64,000 bases of DNA, taken from positions 62,001-126,000 of the forward strand of contig CAUYUJ010020251.1 of the NCBI GenBank assembly GCA_963575745.1. Direction: 5' to 3'. Positions 10,560 through 20,473 of this stretch are shown piece by piece. The notes beneath the pieces were generated by a model that did not search any database, was not told the DNA's origin, and saw only the letters and a program-made list of their open reading frames with translations. This stretch comes from Prorocentrum cordatum. Its lineage: Eukaryota; Sar; Dinophyceae; Prorocentrales; Prorocentraceae. Numbering within the stretch: the stretch's first letter is position 1; every line of letters begins with the position of its first letter. The position numbers were made by a program, and so were the translations under genes.

Positions 10560-11480
10560 GCGAGGAGAGGCACTTGAAAAAGCCTCGATCTCATGCCTCG
10601 TAGTTAGGCGAGGAAGGTGTGCCAGGCCGCAAGCATTGCCGCCAGGCTGTGTCCTCGAGGCTAGAACCTCACACGCCTCGTCGGGGATCTACTGACCCAA
10701 GACAATCCAAACCCGGGTCAGTCGGGCCTTTCAGGATCCTGTAAGATCCTGCTCGCACGCCCAGGTCAGTGCACCCTTGACTTTGCAGGATCCTGCAAGA
10801 TCTGGCGCTCTGACTGACCCCCGTTTGCACTGCCCCCTGTCTCTTGAGACTGCCCCAAAAACCGCCGGCAGTGCCGACAGGCTGTGTCCTGGAGGTCGCG
10901 ACGGAGTTAGAGGGTCTCTGCACACGCCAGGTGCGACTTTTTTTTTTTATATATATATATATATATATAGAAACTCCAGCTCCAACGCATGAGGAGGGCG
11001 AGTGCGAGTGTGGCCGTTTAGGAGACGAGAGGGGCTCGCAACAACTGCCCGCCGCTCAGTTGCTAACCGTCAGATCCCGACCAGGGGTAGAAGACTGCGG
11101 GGGTGTAAAGGCGAGGGGCGCCGACGGTGAAGGAGGAGGTGGGAGGGGGAAACAAGGACAGAAGGGAGCGAAGAAAGGCACTTGGGAAGGCCTGGGTCTC
11201 ATGCCTCGTAGGTGAGGAAGGTGTGCAGGACCGCCGACAGTGCCGACAAGCTGTCCTGGAGGTCGCGACGTCTCGAATGGAAGTTAAAGAGAACCGCCAG
11301 CAGTGCCACAAAACTCTGTCCTGGACGCTGCATCGTAGGTGGGGTAGGTGAGCAGGACCACTGGCATTGCCGCCGGGCTGTACCCTGGAAGTGAGTACCT
11401 CCGACGTGTCGAAGGCAAAAAACGCCTGCCAGCATTGCCGCCAAGCTGTGCCCTTGACGGCGAAAGTAGAAAGGTCTCTG
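10560..11480 (+). repeat. Minisatellite and dispersed copies, ~64-bp period
   Basis: A core like CCGCCAGCATTGCCGCCAAG followed by CTGTGTCCTGGA recurs at about 10625, 10861, 11231, 11294, 11358 and 11423. The last four are spaced 63, 64 and 65 bp, a clear tandem array. Longer similarity also links 10560-10670 with 11165-11270 (CTCATGCCTCGTAG, GAGGAAGGTGTG) and 10905-10937 with 11468-11495 (GGTCTCTGCAC, CGCCAGGTGCG). The block looks like a segmentally duplicated non-coding repeat. Confidence 0.7.
10938..10969 (+). repeat. T11 run followed by an (AT)10 dinucleotide run
   Basis: Eleven T are followed by a 21-bp alternating AT stretch, inside the 64-bp repeat region. It is one of very few AT-only spots in this GC-rich window. 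Confidence 0.9.
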
Positions 11481-11559
11481 CACCCGCCAGGTGCGGCTGC
11501 ACTTGGGAGATTTATTCCTCGATTCCTGCGCGAGTAAGTCGTCATTGGTAACCTGCCGC

Positions 11560-12715
11560 TCTGTGACGGCGGCGCCGCCTTCGGAAGGGCCGCGCCGCGG
11601 GCGGAAGCTGCTTTCCACGCGGGTTGGCGCGAGCACCTCTGGCGGCAGTGCGCGGGGGTCCCGCTGGACACCGAGCAGGGCTTGCGCGTTGCCTTCCCGG
11701 CGCTCGCGGCGGAACTGGAGAAGGCGAGGGCTGACTTGACGACCCGGGCGCCGGCGCTCGTGGGCGACCCCATGCTGGATGCTGGACTTCACGAAGGAGC
11801 CCCTTAAGCGCTTGCAGAAGGCCCTCATGGACGTGATCTCCCTCAGGACGCGCGCTTGTCTTCGACGGAGTTCAGGACCCCTGCCGGGCGCGGCTGTGGC
11901 AGGGAGGCGGCGCTGGAGCAGGGAGCTCCCTGTGCGTGCCACAGCGTGGCACCAACGCCATCGCAGATGGAGCCTGGCGGATGGCCATGCGCAGGCGCTT
12001 GCTGTGCACAGTTGAGCACATTGTCTACCCAGCATGTGCGGAAACGCACAATCGCCACTCCAAACCCTGGGGTGTTTGCGGGGCGCAGCTGTATGGGTTT
12101 GCTGATCCATTGCACGCAGAGGGTGCAAAATCGGCGGCGGAGTCGTGGGGGGCCACAACGAGATCCGCGACACATTGTGGCACTTCGTGACGGCGGAAAT
12201 CGACCCCCGCGCACTCCGCCAGCAGAGGCGCCTGGAGACCTTGCGGGCGCCGGCTTTGGAAAACGCAGCGGCCGACGACGACCCGGCCGACGTGCTGACG
12301 TGCTGGACGACGTTTTCAACTACCACGGCCGGCGCGTCTCCATCGACGTCGCCGTGGCGCGCGGGCCCGCCTCGGGTCTGGGCAGCGGCCAGCTGGGGCG
12401 GGGCGCCGCCGCAGAGGAGAGAACCAAGCGGCGGCGCTACGCGAGACTGAACAGATCCCCGTGCGTCCTGGGGACCGACGGCCGCCCCGGCGAACGCGCC
12501 CAGGCGACCATCCGCATGCTCGACATCATGGCGGGCGGCGAAGCGAAGGTCTCTGCGCTGGCAGCGGGCCTCTGGCAAGAGGTCCGCATCGCCCTTCAGA
12601 CATCGGTGGCCTGGCGCGTCGCCAGCGCCTACGTCCGCGCGGACAGCGTGTCCCTGGCGGGCTCGCGGTGGGTCCCTTGGGCGGGCGGGGCGGGCCATAA
12701 AGCGGCGAGCGCCGA
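11560..12715 (+). mobile_element. LINE 3' fragment (RT C-terminal region only)
   Basis: One plus-strand frame from about 11559 gives a coherent segment (residues such as AEAAFHAGWREHLWRQC and LEKARADL) up to a stop near 11805. Other frames continue with KRLQKALMDVISLRTRA, DGAWRMAMRRRLLC, GFADPLHAEGA, HNEIRDTLWHF and finally VFNYHGRRVSIDVAVARG and AAGLWQEVRIALQTSVAWRV. This order (zinc-like CxxC zone, DPLGDHA-like block, domain ending in LWQ-L-VAL) is that of the C-terminal third of dinoflagellate non-LTR RT proteins. The RT core itself is absent, as expected for a 5'-truncated insertion. At least four frameshifts are present. Confidence 0.65.
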
Positions 12716-12727
12716 GGCCGCCAGGAG

Positions 12728-12786
12728 CAGAGGAGGAGGAAGAGGAGGAGGAGGAGGAGGAGGAGGAGGAGGAGGAGGAAGAGGAG
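12728..12786 (+). repeat. GGA homopurine tract
   Basis: A run of GGA/GGAAGA units directly follows the LINE 3' fragment and precedes spliced-leader-like sequences. Purine strand is plus. Confidence 0.9.
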
Positions 12787-12792
12787 TCGCGT

Positions 12793-12832
12793 ACGTAGCT
12801 AGTTTAGCTCAAATCCGTAGCATTGGTTCAGG
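12793..12832 (+). other. Possible tandem spliced-leader relics before the plus-strand LINE
   Basis: A 21-nt stretch (12793-12813) matches the remembered dinoflagellate spliced leader at about 16 of 21 positions, including CGTAGC and AGCTCAA. The adjoining 19 nt (12814-12832) begins TCCGTAGC and ends GGTTCAGG, matching if two short deletions are allowed. It lies about 130-170 bp before the first LINE codons. It is weaker than the minus-strand example at 23815-23850 and could be chance. Confidence 0.4.
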
Positions 12833-12961
12833 GGACTAGAATATTGTGGCAAAGGGAAACGCGCCGCCCCACCAGCTTTCTGTGTAAAAGATTGGGGTAT
12901 CTGCCCCCCACTTTTTCACTTATACTACAACGGCTTCCTCCCACACCAGTACAGCTGGCCC

Positions 12962-13102
12962 ATGGCTCCTGCTCCTAGACCTTCTGGTGGTTGGAAATGT
13001 TCCCAATGTGGATGCGCCCGCAACAAAAAGCATTTGGCATTTGTGACGTTCGATGGGATGATGTGCCACTCTTCGACTTCAAACCAGCCCTCCCTGGGCT
13101 GA
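12962..13102 (+). pseudogene. LINE (plus): N-terminal zinc-ribbon segment, 46 residues
   Basis: An ATG at 12962 opens a short frame ending at 13102. The product begins MAPAPRPSGGWKCSQCGC, a W-x-C-x2-C start typical of the zinc-ribbon N-terminus of dinoflagellate LINE polyproteins. A second Cys pair is not evident. The stop is followed, one frame over, by sensible coding (EPPFNVDSSGGG), so it is a frameshift in a longer reading frame. Confidence 0.55.
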
Positions 13103-13711
13103 GTCTGGGGACAGAATAATGCAACAGGCACAGGTTTCGGAAATACCAACGTCGAGCCCCCCTTCAATGTCGATAGCAGTGGGGGTGGCCAGCTTGCAGA
13201 GACCGACTTGGAGCAGCTCGTTGCAAATCATTATAAAGCATGGCACGCGGCAGATGTGGAACATACAATGCACAGTTGGAAGCCTTACGAGGGAAAGTCA
13301 CCAACAGTCCCATTCACCGAAGCATAAAGCAGACAAGGCGCACAAGCAGATATAGCACTTGGAGAGGCAGCTCAATCACCAATTGGAAGCACCCAAGAAG
13401 GTGAAAAGCCAGCTGGAGTACCGTGTGGGCCAGATCAAACTACTGCCCGAGTGTTGGACGAACAGGAAGAACTTTACAAAGTGACCACCAAAGAACTTCA
13501 TGCAGGTGCCCAGGGTGTCACGCCTCAGGCGCAGGCGCCCCAAGTATCCTCTGGCGCGGTATCTCCGGGTGACATCATGGAGGGCAAAGTGGATTTCATT
13601 GGCGTCAATCCAGGGGGCCGGTCCGGGCTCAATGAATATGTTGGCTTAGCCCAATGCGAGAAAGATGAGGCCGAAAAGAGAATTGCCAAACTTAAAAACG
13701 TGTTTGCGTAG
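13103..13711 (+). pseudogene. LINE (plus): ORF1-like linker and coiled coil
   Basis: Three consecutive frames give GFGNTNVEPPFNVDS and DLEQLVANHYKAWHAADVEH, then LERQLNHQLEAPKKVKSQLE (a heptad-rich segment), then ARVLDEQEELYKVTTKEL and AQCEKDEAEKRIAKLKNV. The coiled-coil character and the position between zinc ribbon and endonuclease fit the RNA-binding N-terminal part of a LINE polyprotein. Single-base frameshifts lie near 13330 and 13440. Confidence 0.55.
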
Positions 13712-13722
13712 CAGGCTAGAAC

Positions 13723-14988
13723 ATGCTCGGGATGGTCAAGCAAAGGGCCGAGGAACTCAAGACGGAGCATGAGGAGCAAAAGAAACGCCTCGAAAAAAAT
13801 AGGAAAGTGGACGTTGATCAAGCAGCTAAAGGAAGCGCTGGAGCCCAACCCCCAGATGCAGCGTCGAGTGCATCAGCGGCGGCGGCACCGGAGGCGACGG
13901 TGACGGCGGCGGCGCCTGCGGCACCTGCAGCAGATCCGAGCTGCTCTTCAGCCCGTGCCAGGGCCAGGGCGATCCTCTCATCGCCTGCCGCACCTCAAGA
14001 CAATCATCCATTTGCGCGGGCAAAGGTGACGCGCAGGGCCTATAACATGACTGCCGAACATATTCATGGCAATACTAAGTATGTGGATATTCAGAACTGT
14101 TATGTGGTCACGGTGGATGCATCTGCTTGGGCTTCGATCGAGAACGCGCTGCCGAGGCTGAGTTCGGCGATCCTATTGGTGCAGGAGCATCGGCTTCTCG
14201 CGCCCAGATATACTTACATGGTCAAGGTGATGGCGCGTCTGAGCAGAACTATGCATGGTGGACCTGCACTTCCTACTGGGAAGAGGGCGCGCATCAGGAA
14301 GCGCATGCGTTCTTACTCGATCGCACCTGGACAGTTGGTCACCAGATGAAGGATGTCTCCACCCAAGACGTGCTGCGAAATGTGACATCCGTTCTGCAGA
14401 GCTCGGGGTCGTCATGGTTGGCACGGTGTGCATGTTCGTAGGTGAGGGTCTCACGCCGCGGAACCTGAAGTTCATGCGTTGCCTTGTCACTGCTGTCTTG
14501 GCGCACAAGACCCCCTTCGTGATTGGCGGCGATTGGAAGAGCCCACCACGTGCGATTGGCGAGGCGATTCCATTACACGTGAGTGATGGTATAGCACAGG
14601 GTGATGGTCCGCATCCATCGTGCTCTCGCGATCCACTGTCGATTTCTTTGGTATAAGAAGGCCGCTTGACCCGATGGTGCAGCATATCAAAACCCTTCTG
14701 GGCGTGCATGTGGGCCTCCACAGACCCGCCAAACCCACCTTCAAAGCGCAATCGGGCGAGGAGATGGTCAGGGTGGCAAAGCAGTGCCATATGCCCCCGA
14801 CGAAGCGTCGCATTGGGCCCCTACTTCCAGATCCGGGTCAACATGAGTCGGATACCTGGCTATATGCGTTATTTGAGGTGGTCGGGGGCCACCAGAACCA
14901 GCGCGCTCTCCAAGGCGACCAGCTGACGAAAGGGATCAGCACCCCCAACGTCGCTTTTGACGCATGGATGGGGCGCTGCTCAGTCTGA
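13723..14988 (+). pseudogene. LINE (plus): EEP (AP-endonuclease-like) domain
   Basis: Frame 13723-14349 has a Glu/Lys-rich helix (residues 1-45), an Ala-rich linker and then YVVTVDASAWASIE followed by LLVQEHRLL (residues 151-159). The Glu in QEH is the metal-binding position of the endonuclease/exonuclease/phosphatase fold. Frame 14255-14656 continues with LTPRNLKFMRCLV and PFVIGGDWKSPP, where GDW replaces the usual GDFN. Frame 14620-14988 gives STVDFFGIRRPLDPM, the SxxDYF-like end. The enzyme nicks target DNA to prime reverse transcription. Confidence 0.75.
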
Positions 14989-15136
14989 ACAAATTCACGC
15001 TACTGGATAGAAGGGGCGAGGGCTGCCAGGAGGAGCACCTATTCAATGGGTGGAAGCTCCCGTCAGAAATATGATCTTGACTCGGTCATATAAAAGGCTG
15101 GACCCTCAAAGGGCATTATTCTAGGCCATCAATCGT

Positions 15137-16030
15137 TTGCAAGAGATGCGCTCTCTATGCGAGAAGGGCCAGAGGACACATTACTACTGCGAGCTCTTAC
15201 GTGCGCTCGAGCAGCTGGATGAAAGGAGCCCCTTCAACACGGTCTGGAAGAAAAGTGCAGAGTTCGGGAATTCCCTACGACAGACAGTCGGGAGCATGGC
15301 GCACATGGACTCTGCACTGGGTCTAGGGCGGTTGGAGCACGTGTTGGATATATGCAGGCACTGGCATGGCAAGGTGGTTTGTTCCAATAGCAGTATCCGA
15401 CGGCAGACGTGGAATGAATGGTGTGATCAGGCAATGGAACCAGGTGCTCGTCAGGCACATGGTTACATGAAGGATAGAATTGTTCCGCGGCGCTTTCAGC
15501 ACACAGGGCCTGCAACTATCGCTTTGGATTGCTGCTCGCCCTCGCCACGAAAGGCGCCAGAACGTGGGAAATGGTCTAGGGCTTGGGGCTGTGACGGCCC
15601 TCGGGCTGCGAAGCCGTCGCTTGGAGATCATCGAGTACCTGTGATGGAGCTGCCGGCGGCCAACGCGGTCAAAGAGGTCAGCAAGCGTTTCAAGATCAAC
15701 ACTTGCCAGCCCGATGGCTGGCACCCCGGGCATTGCAACACTCCTGGGGGAAAGTCTCGCATGGCATTCGGCAAGCTGCTGCTGCCAATGGATATGCGTG
15801 GCCAACCCCCTGAGTCCATCCAGAAGCTAGTGGTCCAGCTCAACCGCGAGCCTCTCGGCGGCCGGCGTCCGCTGGGCTCCTACCCAGCGCCAGCTCGAGT
15901 GTCAGCACGGCTGCGGCGACACAGGTTGCGCGGATGGGAACGATCCCAAGGCCTAGGAGGCCTGTGCAGCATATCTCAAGGACGTGGACCAAGTGACACT
16001 GACAGGCAGCCATATCTGAGGCACGAGTAA
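15137..16030 (+). pseudogene. LINE (plus): connector and start of the RT domain
   Basis: This 297-residue frame contains a Trp-rich helical connector (WNEWCDQAMEPGARQAHGYM, around residues 90-110). The RT approach is then visible: CQPDGWHPGHCNT, GQPPESIQKLVVQLNREP and GGRRPLGSYPAPARV. The last corresponds to the block that reads K-GG-RPIG in related RTs. The final ~40 residues drift out of frame. I chose the ATG given by the frame; the true protein is continuous with the endonuclease. Confidence 0.7.
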
Positions 16031-16044
16031 CATGGGTCTGTGTT

Positions 16045-16745
16045 ACATTGCAGTGCTGTGGGATGTGCTTCAGTTGTGCGAGAATGTGCCGCGGGAGCTG
16101 CTGCAGACGAACAGCATCCTCACCCATCTCCCTGTGGCGGTGCTCAGAATGGCTGCGCATTCGTACCAATGGCTGTGATACCTTCAAACTGATGGCACGC
16201 TGTTGGGCCCAGTGGACCCGCAGCGAGGCATCGTGGCAGCTTCGGCCAGTGCGACCTTTCAGGCGAAGATGGCACTCATACCCATGATGGAAGAGGAGAT
16301 GGATACGAGAGGCGAGTCCAATAACATGCTGTCCTTGCACATCCACGACTTGTCGCAGCATCAGTGGGGTGAATCTATGGTGCAAGTATTGGGTGAGATG
16401 CGGGATCCTGCACATCGAGTACGACACAGGTTACAGAAGCAGCTCGGATTATCATTGGCCGCCCACAAGCTCAACATGGTCACATCGTCTTGGCGCATGA
16501 CGGAGATCGCGAGGAACATTTTGGGCAAGCTCGGAGGTCCTGGCGAATGCGGATTGCGGAATCTCGGGGTAGATGACACAAGCGGCAAACATCGTGCACG
16601 CCCGAAGGCACATGCCACGCGGACGCAGCGACGGAAACATATGTTGACACAACAAGAAAAAGTTACCCACCTTGAGGTTCACGAGGCGTGGGCACAAGAC
16701 ACGTCTGGCTATCGCGAATATGGTGCCAACGGCTCTATATGGTGA
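16045..16745 (+). pseudogene. LINE (plus): RT palm, catalytic motif damaged
   Basis: A frame from about 16045 gives QLCENVPRELLQTNSILTHL and PVAVLRMAAHSYQW, then one stop, then VDPQRGIVAASASATF. These are the blocks around the first catalytic region and the GI-AGC motif. Frame 16203-16745 continues LSLHIHDLSQHQWG (residues 43-56). It occupies the place of the YVDD box, with the first Asp lost (HIHD). The expected DLEKCYENV-like first box has also lost its Asp. The RT therefore should be inactive. Confidence 0.75.
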
Positions 16746-17163
16746 TGTGCGTGCGTTCTCGCCCGCGCAAGCACACAGGCTGCGAGCACACGTGCCGAAG
16801 CCAATGGGCATGCCGATGAAGGGCCTGGATGCAGAGTTGGCATGGTCGCTATCCATAGTGAAGGACCCCATCCACGCCGCCAGCATGTGCTTATACAGGT
16901 ATTGCGCAGCATGGTGGATGTCTACCTTCCCTCGGGCAGAACCCCAGCGACGACGCGATGATGCTCTTGGGCCACCTGTTCTGACCAGGCTGTTCCAGGC
17001 TGCAATTAATAACTATAACCCCCGGGCTGCTAGCAACAATTGGTTTAAAGAAAGCAAGGGGCCACTCAGTAATGTTATCCACTGGTGTTGGGAGATGGGG
17101 TGGACTGTCCCGGGGCCTACCTCCTTCCTCGACCTCGAGGGTGCCACCCTTGACTTTCTGTAG
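16672..17163 (+). pseudogene. LINE (plus): RT thumb and connection
   Basis: This frame contains RRGHKTRLAIANMVPTALYG and HVPKPMGMPMKGLDAELA, followed by DPIHAASMCLYRYCAAWW and WFKESKGPLSNVIHWCWEMG. The motifs ALYG, the Gly-Lys-Gly region and KGP-S are diagnostic for the C-terminal third of this LINE lineage in dinoflagellates. The frame ends in an ordinary stop and the following frame resumes the protein without a gap. Confidence 0.7.
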
Positions 17164-18082
17164 TTGGCCCCTGCTTTTATCAGCAAGAGATTTGGAGCTC
17201 AACATAATAATAAAAAGATTCAGGATGTTGCTGAGCTCGCTTGTTATGTCCACCCCAGCCCAAGCATTGATCCGATTAAAGAACATGGGCTTTGGTGGGA
17301 GCTGGCGGAGAAAGTGCTAGCTAGCAAACGCGATCTGGAGCCCGAGGAGGTTCGCGCTGCCAAGCAAGTTTTTGGAGGGGCGACCCCCGCCGCCACGAAA
17401 CTTCGGTCCTGGGGATATTCCTTGGCTCTCGAGTGCCGACGCGGGCGCGGGGCCTCCGATGCGGTTTCCCACGGGGCCCGGCAGCGCGCGCGCGGGAAGG
17501 CTAAGCGAGATGAGGCCGCTATGTCACAGGCGCTTGAGGCTGGAGAGTCCAGCCTGCTGTTCACGTGGTGCTGGCTCGCGCGACTGCCGACAGACAGCCC
17601 CGCAGATGAGCGCGTGGGTGCGTGCCCAGAATCTTTGGACAAAGCAGTCGGGTCGGAGAGCTTATAGCCATGATGATGGCCCATCTGTACGCGGAGCGCG
17701 AAGGTAACAATCGGTCCCAGGAGCCGCTTGCCGCGGACTTCGCCGCGCTGCTTCGCGGGCATGACCATCCTGATCGGGTTCTAGCGGCCAAGTGTGAGGC
17801 TGCTAATTTTTGGCGCGCGAGGTAGCCGCGAATCTCGACGTTGGAAAATGGGTCCCCTTCCACAAAGTGAAGGCCCACCGAGCTGAAAACTCGGCCACGA
17901 GCGAGAAAGACATATTAGACATCTTTCGTAATAACTATGCAGACTGGCTTGCGAAGCAGGGTGTCAGGTCCCATGAGCTTGGCCCTGCTTCTTCCGATGC
18001 TGTTGATTCCACGTTCAAACGGTTCCAAGATTGGGGGTGGGGAAAATCCGTGCCTCGTGGCCCCCGCCAGCCGATTTGTTGA
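17164..18082 (+). pseudogene. LINE (plus): RNase H region
   Basis: Frames 17164-17667, 17622-17825 and 17810-18082 overlap and together cover an RNase H-like region. The clearest part is WVPFHKVKAHRAENS then NNYADWLAKQGV in the last frame, matching the KVKAH and GN-ADxxAK boxes that close the RNase H fold. The first part (KRFGAQHNNKKIQDVAEL) is the link from the thumb. Catalytic acidic residues of the first RNase H strand are not identifiable. Confidence 0.65.
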
Positions 18083-18397
18083 GTGCGTGATAAGGAATTT
18101 GTGGGACCTCGAGGCCCTGGGACCCAGAAGTCACCACGCACTCCTTACTGGCGCATCGATCACTGGCGCTGCGGTCACGGTCTCAGAGCTCTGTCACCTC
18201 GCACCCAGACTCCTTGTCCTTGTATCGGCCTGAATCCCTCTATATTAGAAGTGCTGCGAGAACCTGGACACTTCGGGCATTCCCTCCATGTTGTCTTCGT
18301 GGTGGGGTCGAATTTCCCACTTGTGTGTTGCTCCAGGTGCGGCTCTTTTGGGACTGAGAAAACCATCGAGTTGAGGTCGGGGTGCGCCCCGAATTAA
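18083..18397 (+). pseudogene. LINE (plus): C-terminal segment with CxRC motif
   Basis: The frame gives GPRGPGTQKSPRTPYW, HALRALSPRT-like residues and ends PLVCCSRCGSFGTEKTIELR. The CSRCGSF motif, preceded by HS and followed by a Cys-Ala-Pro, is the usual C-terminal zinc-like signature of this LINE lineage and marks the 3' end of the coding part. It is directly contiguous with the RNase H frame. Confidence 0.65.
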
Positions 18398-18399
18398 AG

Positions 18400-18880
18400 T
18401 TCGCAGAAGAAGCGGGCCCTTCTCAGGGGCAAGCTTCCCAGTACTCAGTGCCGAATTCATTCCCCCCAACAGGTCAGCGGGCCCAACTTGGGAGATTTCA
18501 TTTCTCGTCACTTATCTTCTGGGCCACTGCCCGTCGGTCGGCCGTGCTCTGTAGGGTCGACCATTTCAGCGCCCGCGACACCTGCAGGAGGAATCGCGCT
18601 CAGCCGAAGGGAGGAGAGAGAGGCCCCCGATCCCGCGCCACCTGCAACACTTGCCGCGCTCGAGCACTACGGCGGGCCATCGCACGCGCAAGAGCCTTCA
18701 GAATGCCACGTGCAGGAAGGATGCTATACCTACGAATGTTGAATGCACAATGCGAAATATCAATGCCAACGGCAATGCTGACTAGTTGAGTGGTGGGCAT
18801 ATCAGGCCACACCCCCAATGCATAGCAGTGGACAGGGTCCCCAGAGCCCTGGGGAACAGGACTAATGGGGAGGAGGGCTC
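18400..18880. other. Junction between two convergent LINEs
   Basis: The stretch separates the 3' end of the plus-strand LINE from the 3' end of the minus-strand LINE. It probably contains both 3' untranslated regions. I see no gene and no tandem repeat. Confidence 0.45.
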
Positions 18881-19651
18881 TCAATTCAGGAAGAAGAGAA
18901 GGACATTGAAGATCGTGAAGCATGCGATCAGCAGTAGCAAGGCCACAGCAATTGCAACGTGTTGTCGGGATAGAATAGCGGCCAGAACGGTTCCAATGGT
19001 TGCGCGGCGGTTGTTAGCACCGACGATAAGATGCATGGCGGCACGTCTCGGGCCATCATATTCACCCTCAAACCTGTCAGAACGGACGGCTCTTGCGACA
19101 GGCCCCGTGAACATTTCATTCGAGCCCCCCCCCTCATAGAAAGCCTGGGTACCGTGCATCTTGGGAGCGGCCAACGTCTTAGCTTGCAGGCGCGCACTGT
19201 CGCGATCTCGCGGCGCCCGGGGAACATAGCTGACGGAGGCCTCGGCGGCCATGCGGTAGGCGAGGATCGAGTTCGAGAAAAACAAGCACAATTGATATGT
19301 AAGCTGCCAATCATCCCGACCAATTATATCTTCATACCCCTCTTTGCCCATCCAATACGCTGGGCAACTCGAAGCAACGCGATGAGCAGCGGCGCGGTAT
19401 GACAATTTCAGGTCCCGTACATCCCGTTTATAGCACAGTTTGGTGAGGTCCGTCATGAACGGAAAAGTTTCCGAGAACGGCGGGCCCGCGCGGAGCAACT
19501 GCACCGCCTCGCACTCGCAACGCAAGGCCCAAGGGCTAAGCGGGCAAAGCTGGCCAACGTAGCCAAGCACAGGGAAGGCGAGCATATTGTACGCGAGCAC
19601 ATTCACAGCAAAACTCTGGCCCATGTCCTGGATCTTCCTCGCCCTCCCCAT
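18881..19651 (-). pseudogene. LINE (minus, 18.9-23.8 kb): C-terminal domain
   Basis: The 256-residue frame contains AVNVLAYNMLAFPVLGYVGQ (around residues 13-32), LCPLSPWALRCECEAVQLLR and later RDLKLSYRAAAHRVASSCPA. The YN--AFPVLGYV-QL-PL block followed by the E-A--LL region is diagnostic for the thumb or maturase-like C-terminus of this LINE group. The last ~40 residues (hydrophobic, LLLLIACFTIFNVLLFF) may be read-through. Confidence 0.7.
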
Positions 19652-19654
19652 CAG

Positions 19655-20464
19655 CTATGCATTAGGATCCACCCAGGAGTCGATCTTTCCCCCTTCCCCG
19701 ACGATGGAGCCTGAGTACTTCCCACGATGTGACAGCTTGAAAGCCTGCGCATCCAGACCATGCTGGGCGAGCAAACTCAGGGCGTCCGCTGCAGACATCC
19801 CAGGAGGAATCATGATCACTGTCTTGCTTGGGTGCGCCGCCAGGCCAGTCACTTTTTCAAACCAAGTCACAACCTTCATCACCACAGGCAACGTGCCGAA
19901 TCTTTTCTGGGAGATGTGACTCCAATCATCAGAGACATCATGCAGCGACCACTTCCAATTCCTCGACGACGGGCAGAGAGATCTGGGGATACTCCACATC
20001 ATGTACCGAAGCAGCGGGTCCGTGATTATAACGTACAGCAGCCCACTCAACGGGCAGCCATGCTGTAGACCACTCTCGAATAAAAAACATGGTGGCCTCG
20101 CTGCCGCGGAAGCTGATGTGCACCTTGACATTCGCATAGAGGAGCTTGGTAGCAGGAATAAAAAGTCTGACAGCTGCATCTTGCGCAGCACGTAGAACAT
20201 GAAGGCATGCGATACCGAAGGAAACGCAGCCTTGATGCCGAAGAGAGCTCCGCCAGAGGTGGGGTGCCCCTCGGAAACAGACAAAACCCGAAGCTCCGAG
20301 TCCAGGGCGACGATATGGTCTAGGATCTGCCAGCCAGGAAGGAAGCCAGCCTGGGCATGATGAACCAGAAGCGAATTATCTTCCCGAAGCGGCCAGGACA
20401 GCCCTCCAGCCACCAGCCACCAGCTTGTTGTCGGCTGTTCGAGGGAATGAGAGGTCGAGCGCAC
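19655..20464 (-). pseudogene. LINE (minus, 18.9-23.8 kb): reverse transcriptase
   Basis: The 269-residue frame contains HHAQAGFLPGWQILDHIV (residues 35-52), GIKAAFPSVSHAFMFYVL (residues 76-93), SGLQHGCPLSGLLYVIITDP (131-150) and VSDDWSHISQ (177-186). The first catalytic box reads GIKAAFPS, so the first Asp is Gly. The usual ADD box is represented by SDD, with both carboxylates present. The final part (PSKTVIMIPPGMS) matches the block after the palm. The enzyme would copy element RNA at the nicked target, but the loss in the first box argues against activity. Confidence 0.8.
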
Positions 20465-20473
20465 GCTGCCGCC

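Larger units (their letters stand above)
12833..18400 (+). mobile_element. Nearly full-length LINE, degenerate (ORF1-like, EEP, RT, RNase H)
   Basis: Read on the plus strand the parts run in order: zinc-ribbon start, coiled coil, EEP endonuclease, RT, thumb, RNase H (HKVKAHRAE) and a terminal CSRCGSF zinc-like motif. That is the architecture of the large single-polyprotein LINEs of dinoflagellates. About ten frame changes or stops break it. It faces the next LINE tail to tail near 18.4-18.9 kb. No poly-A tail is visible at the 3' end. Confidence 0.85.

Noticed and set aside
11199-12698. A 499-codon minus frame opposite the plus-strand LINE fragment
   Set aside because: The plus strand carries recognisable LINE C-terminal blocks, so the minus frame is antisense to it.
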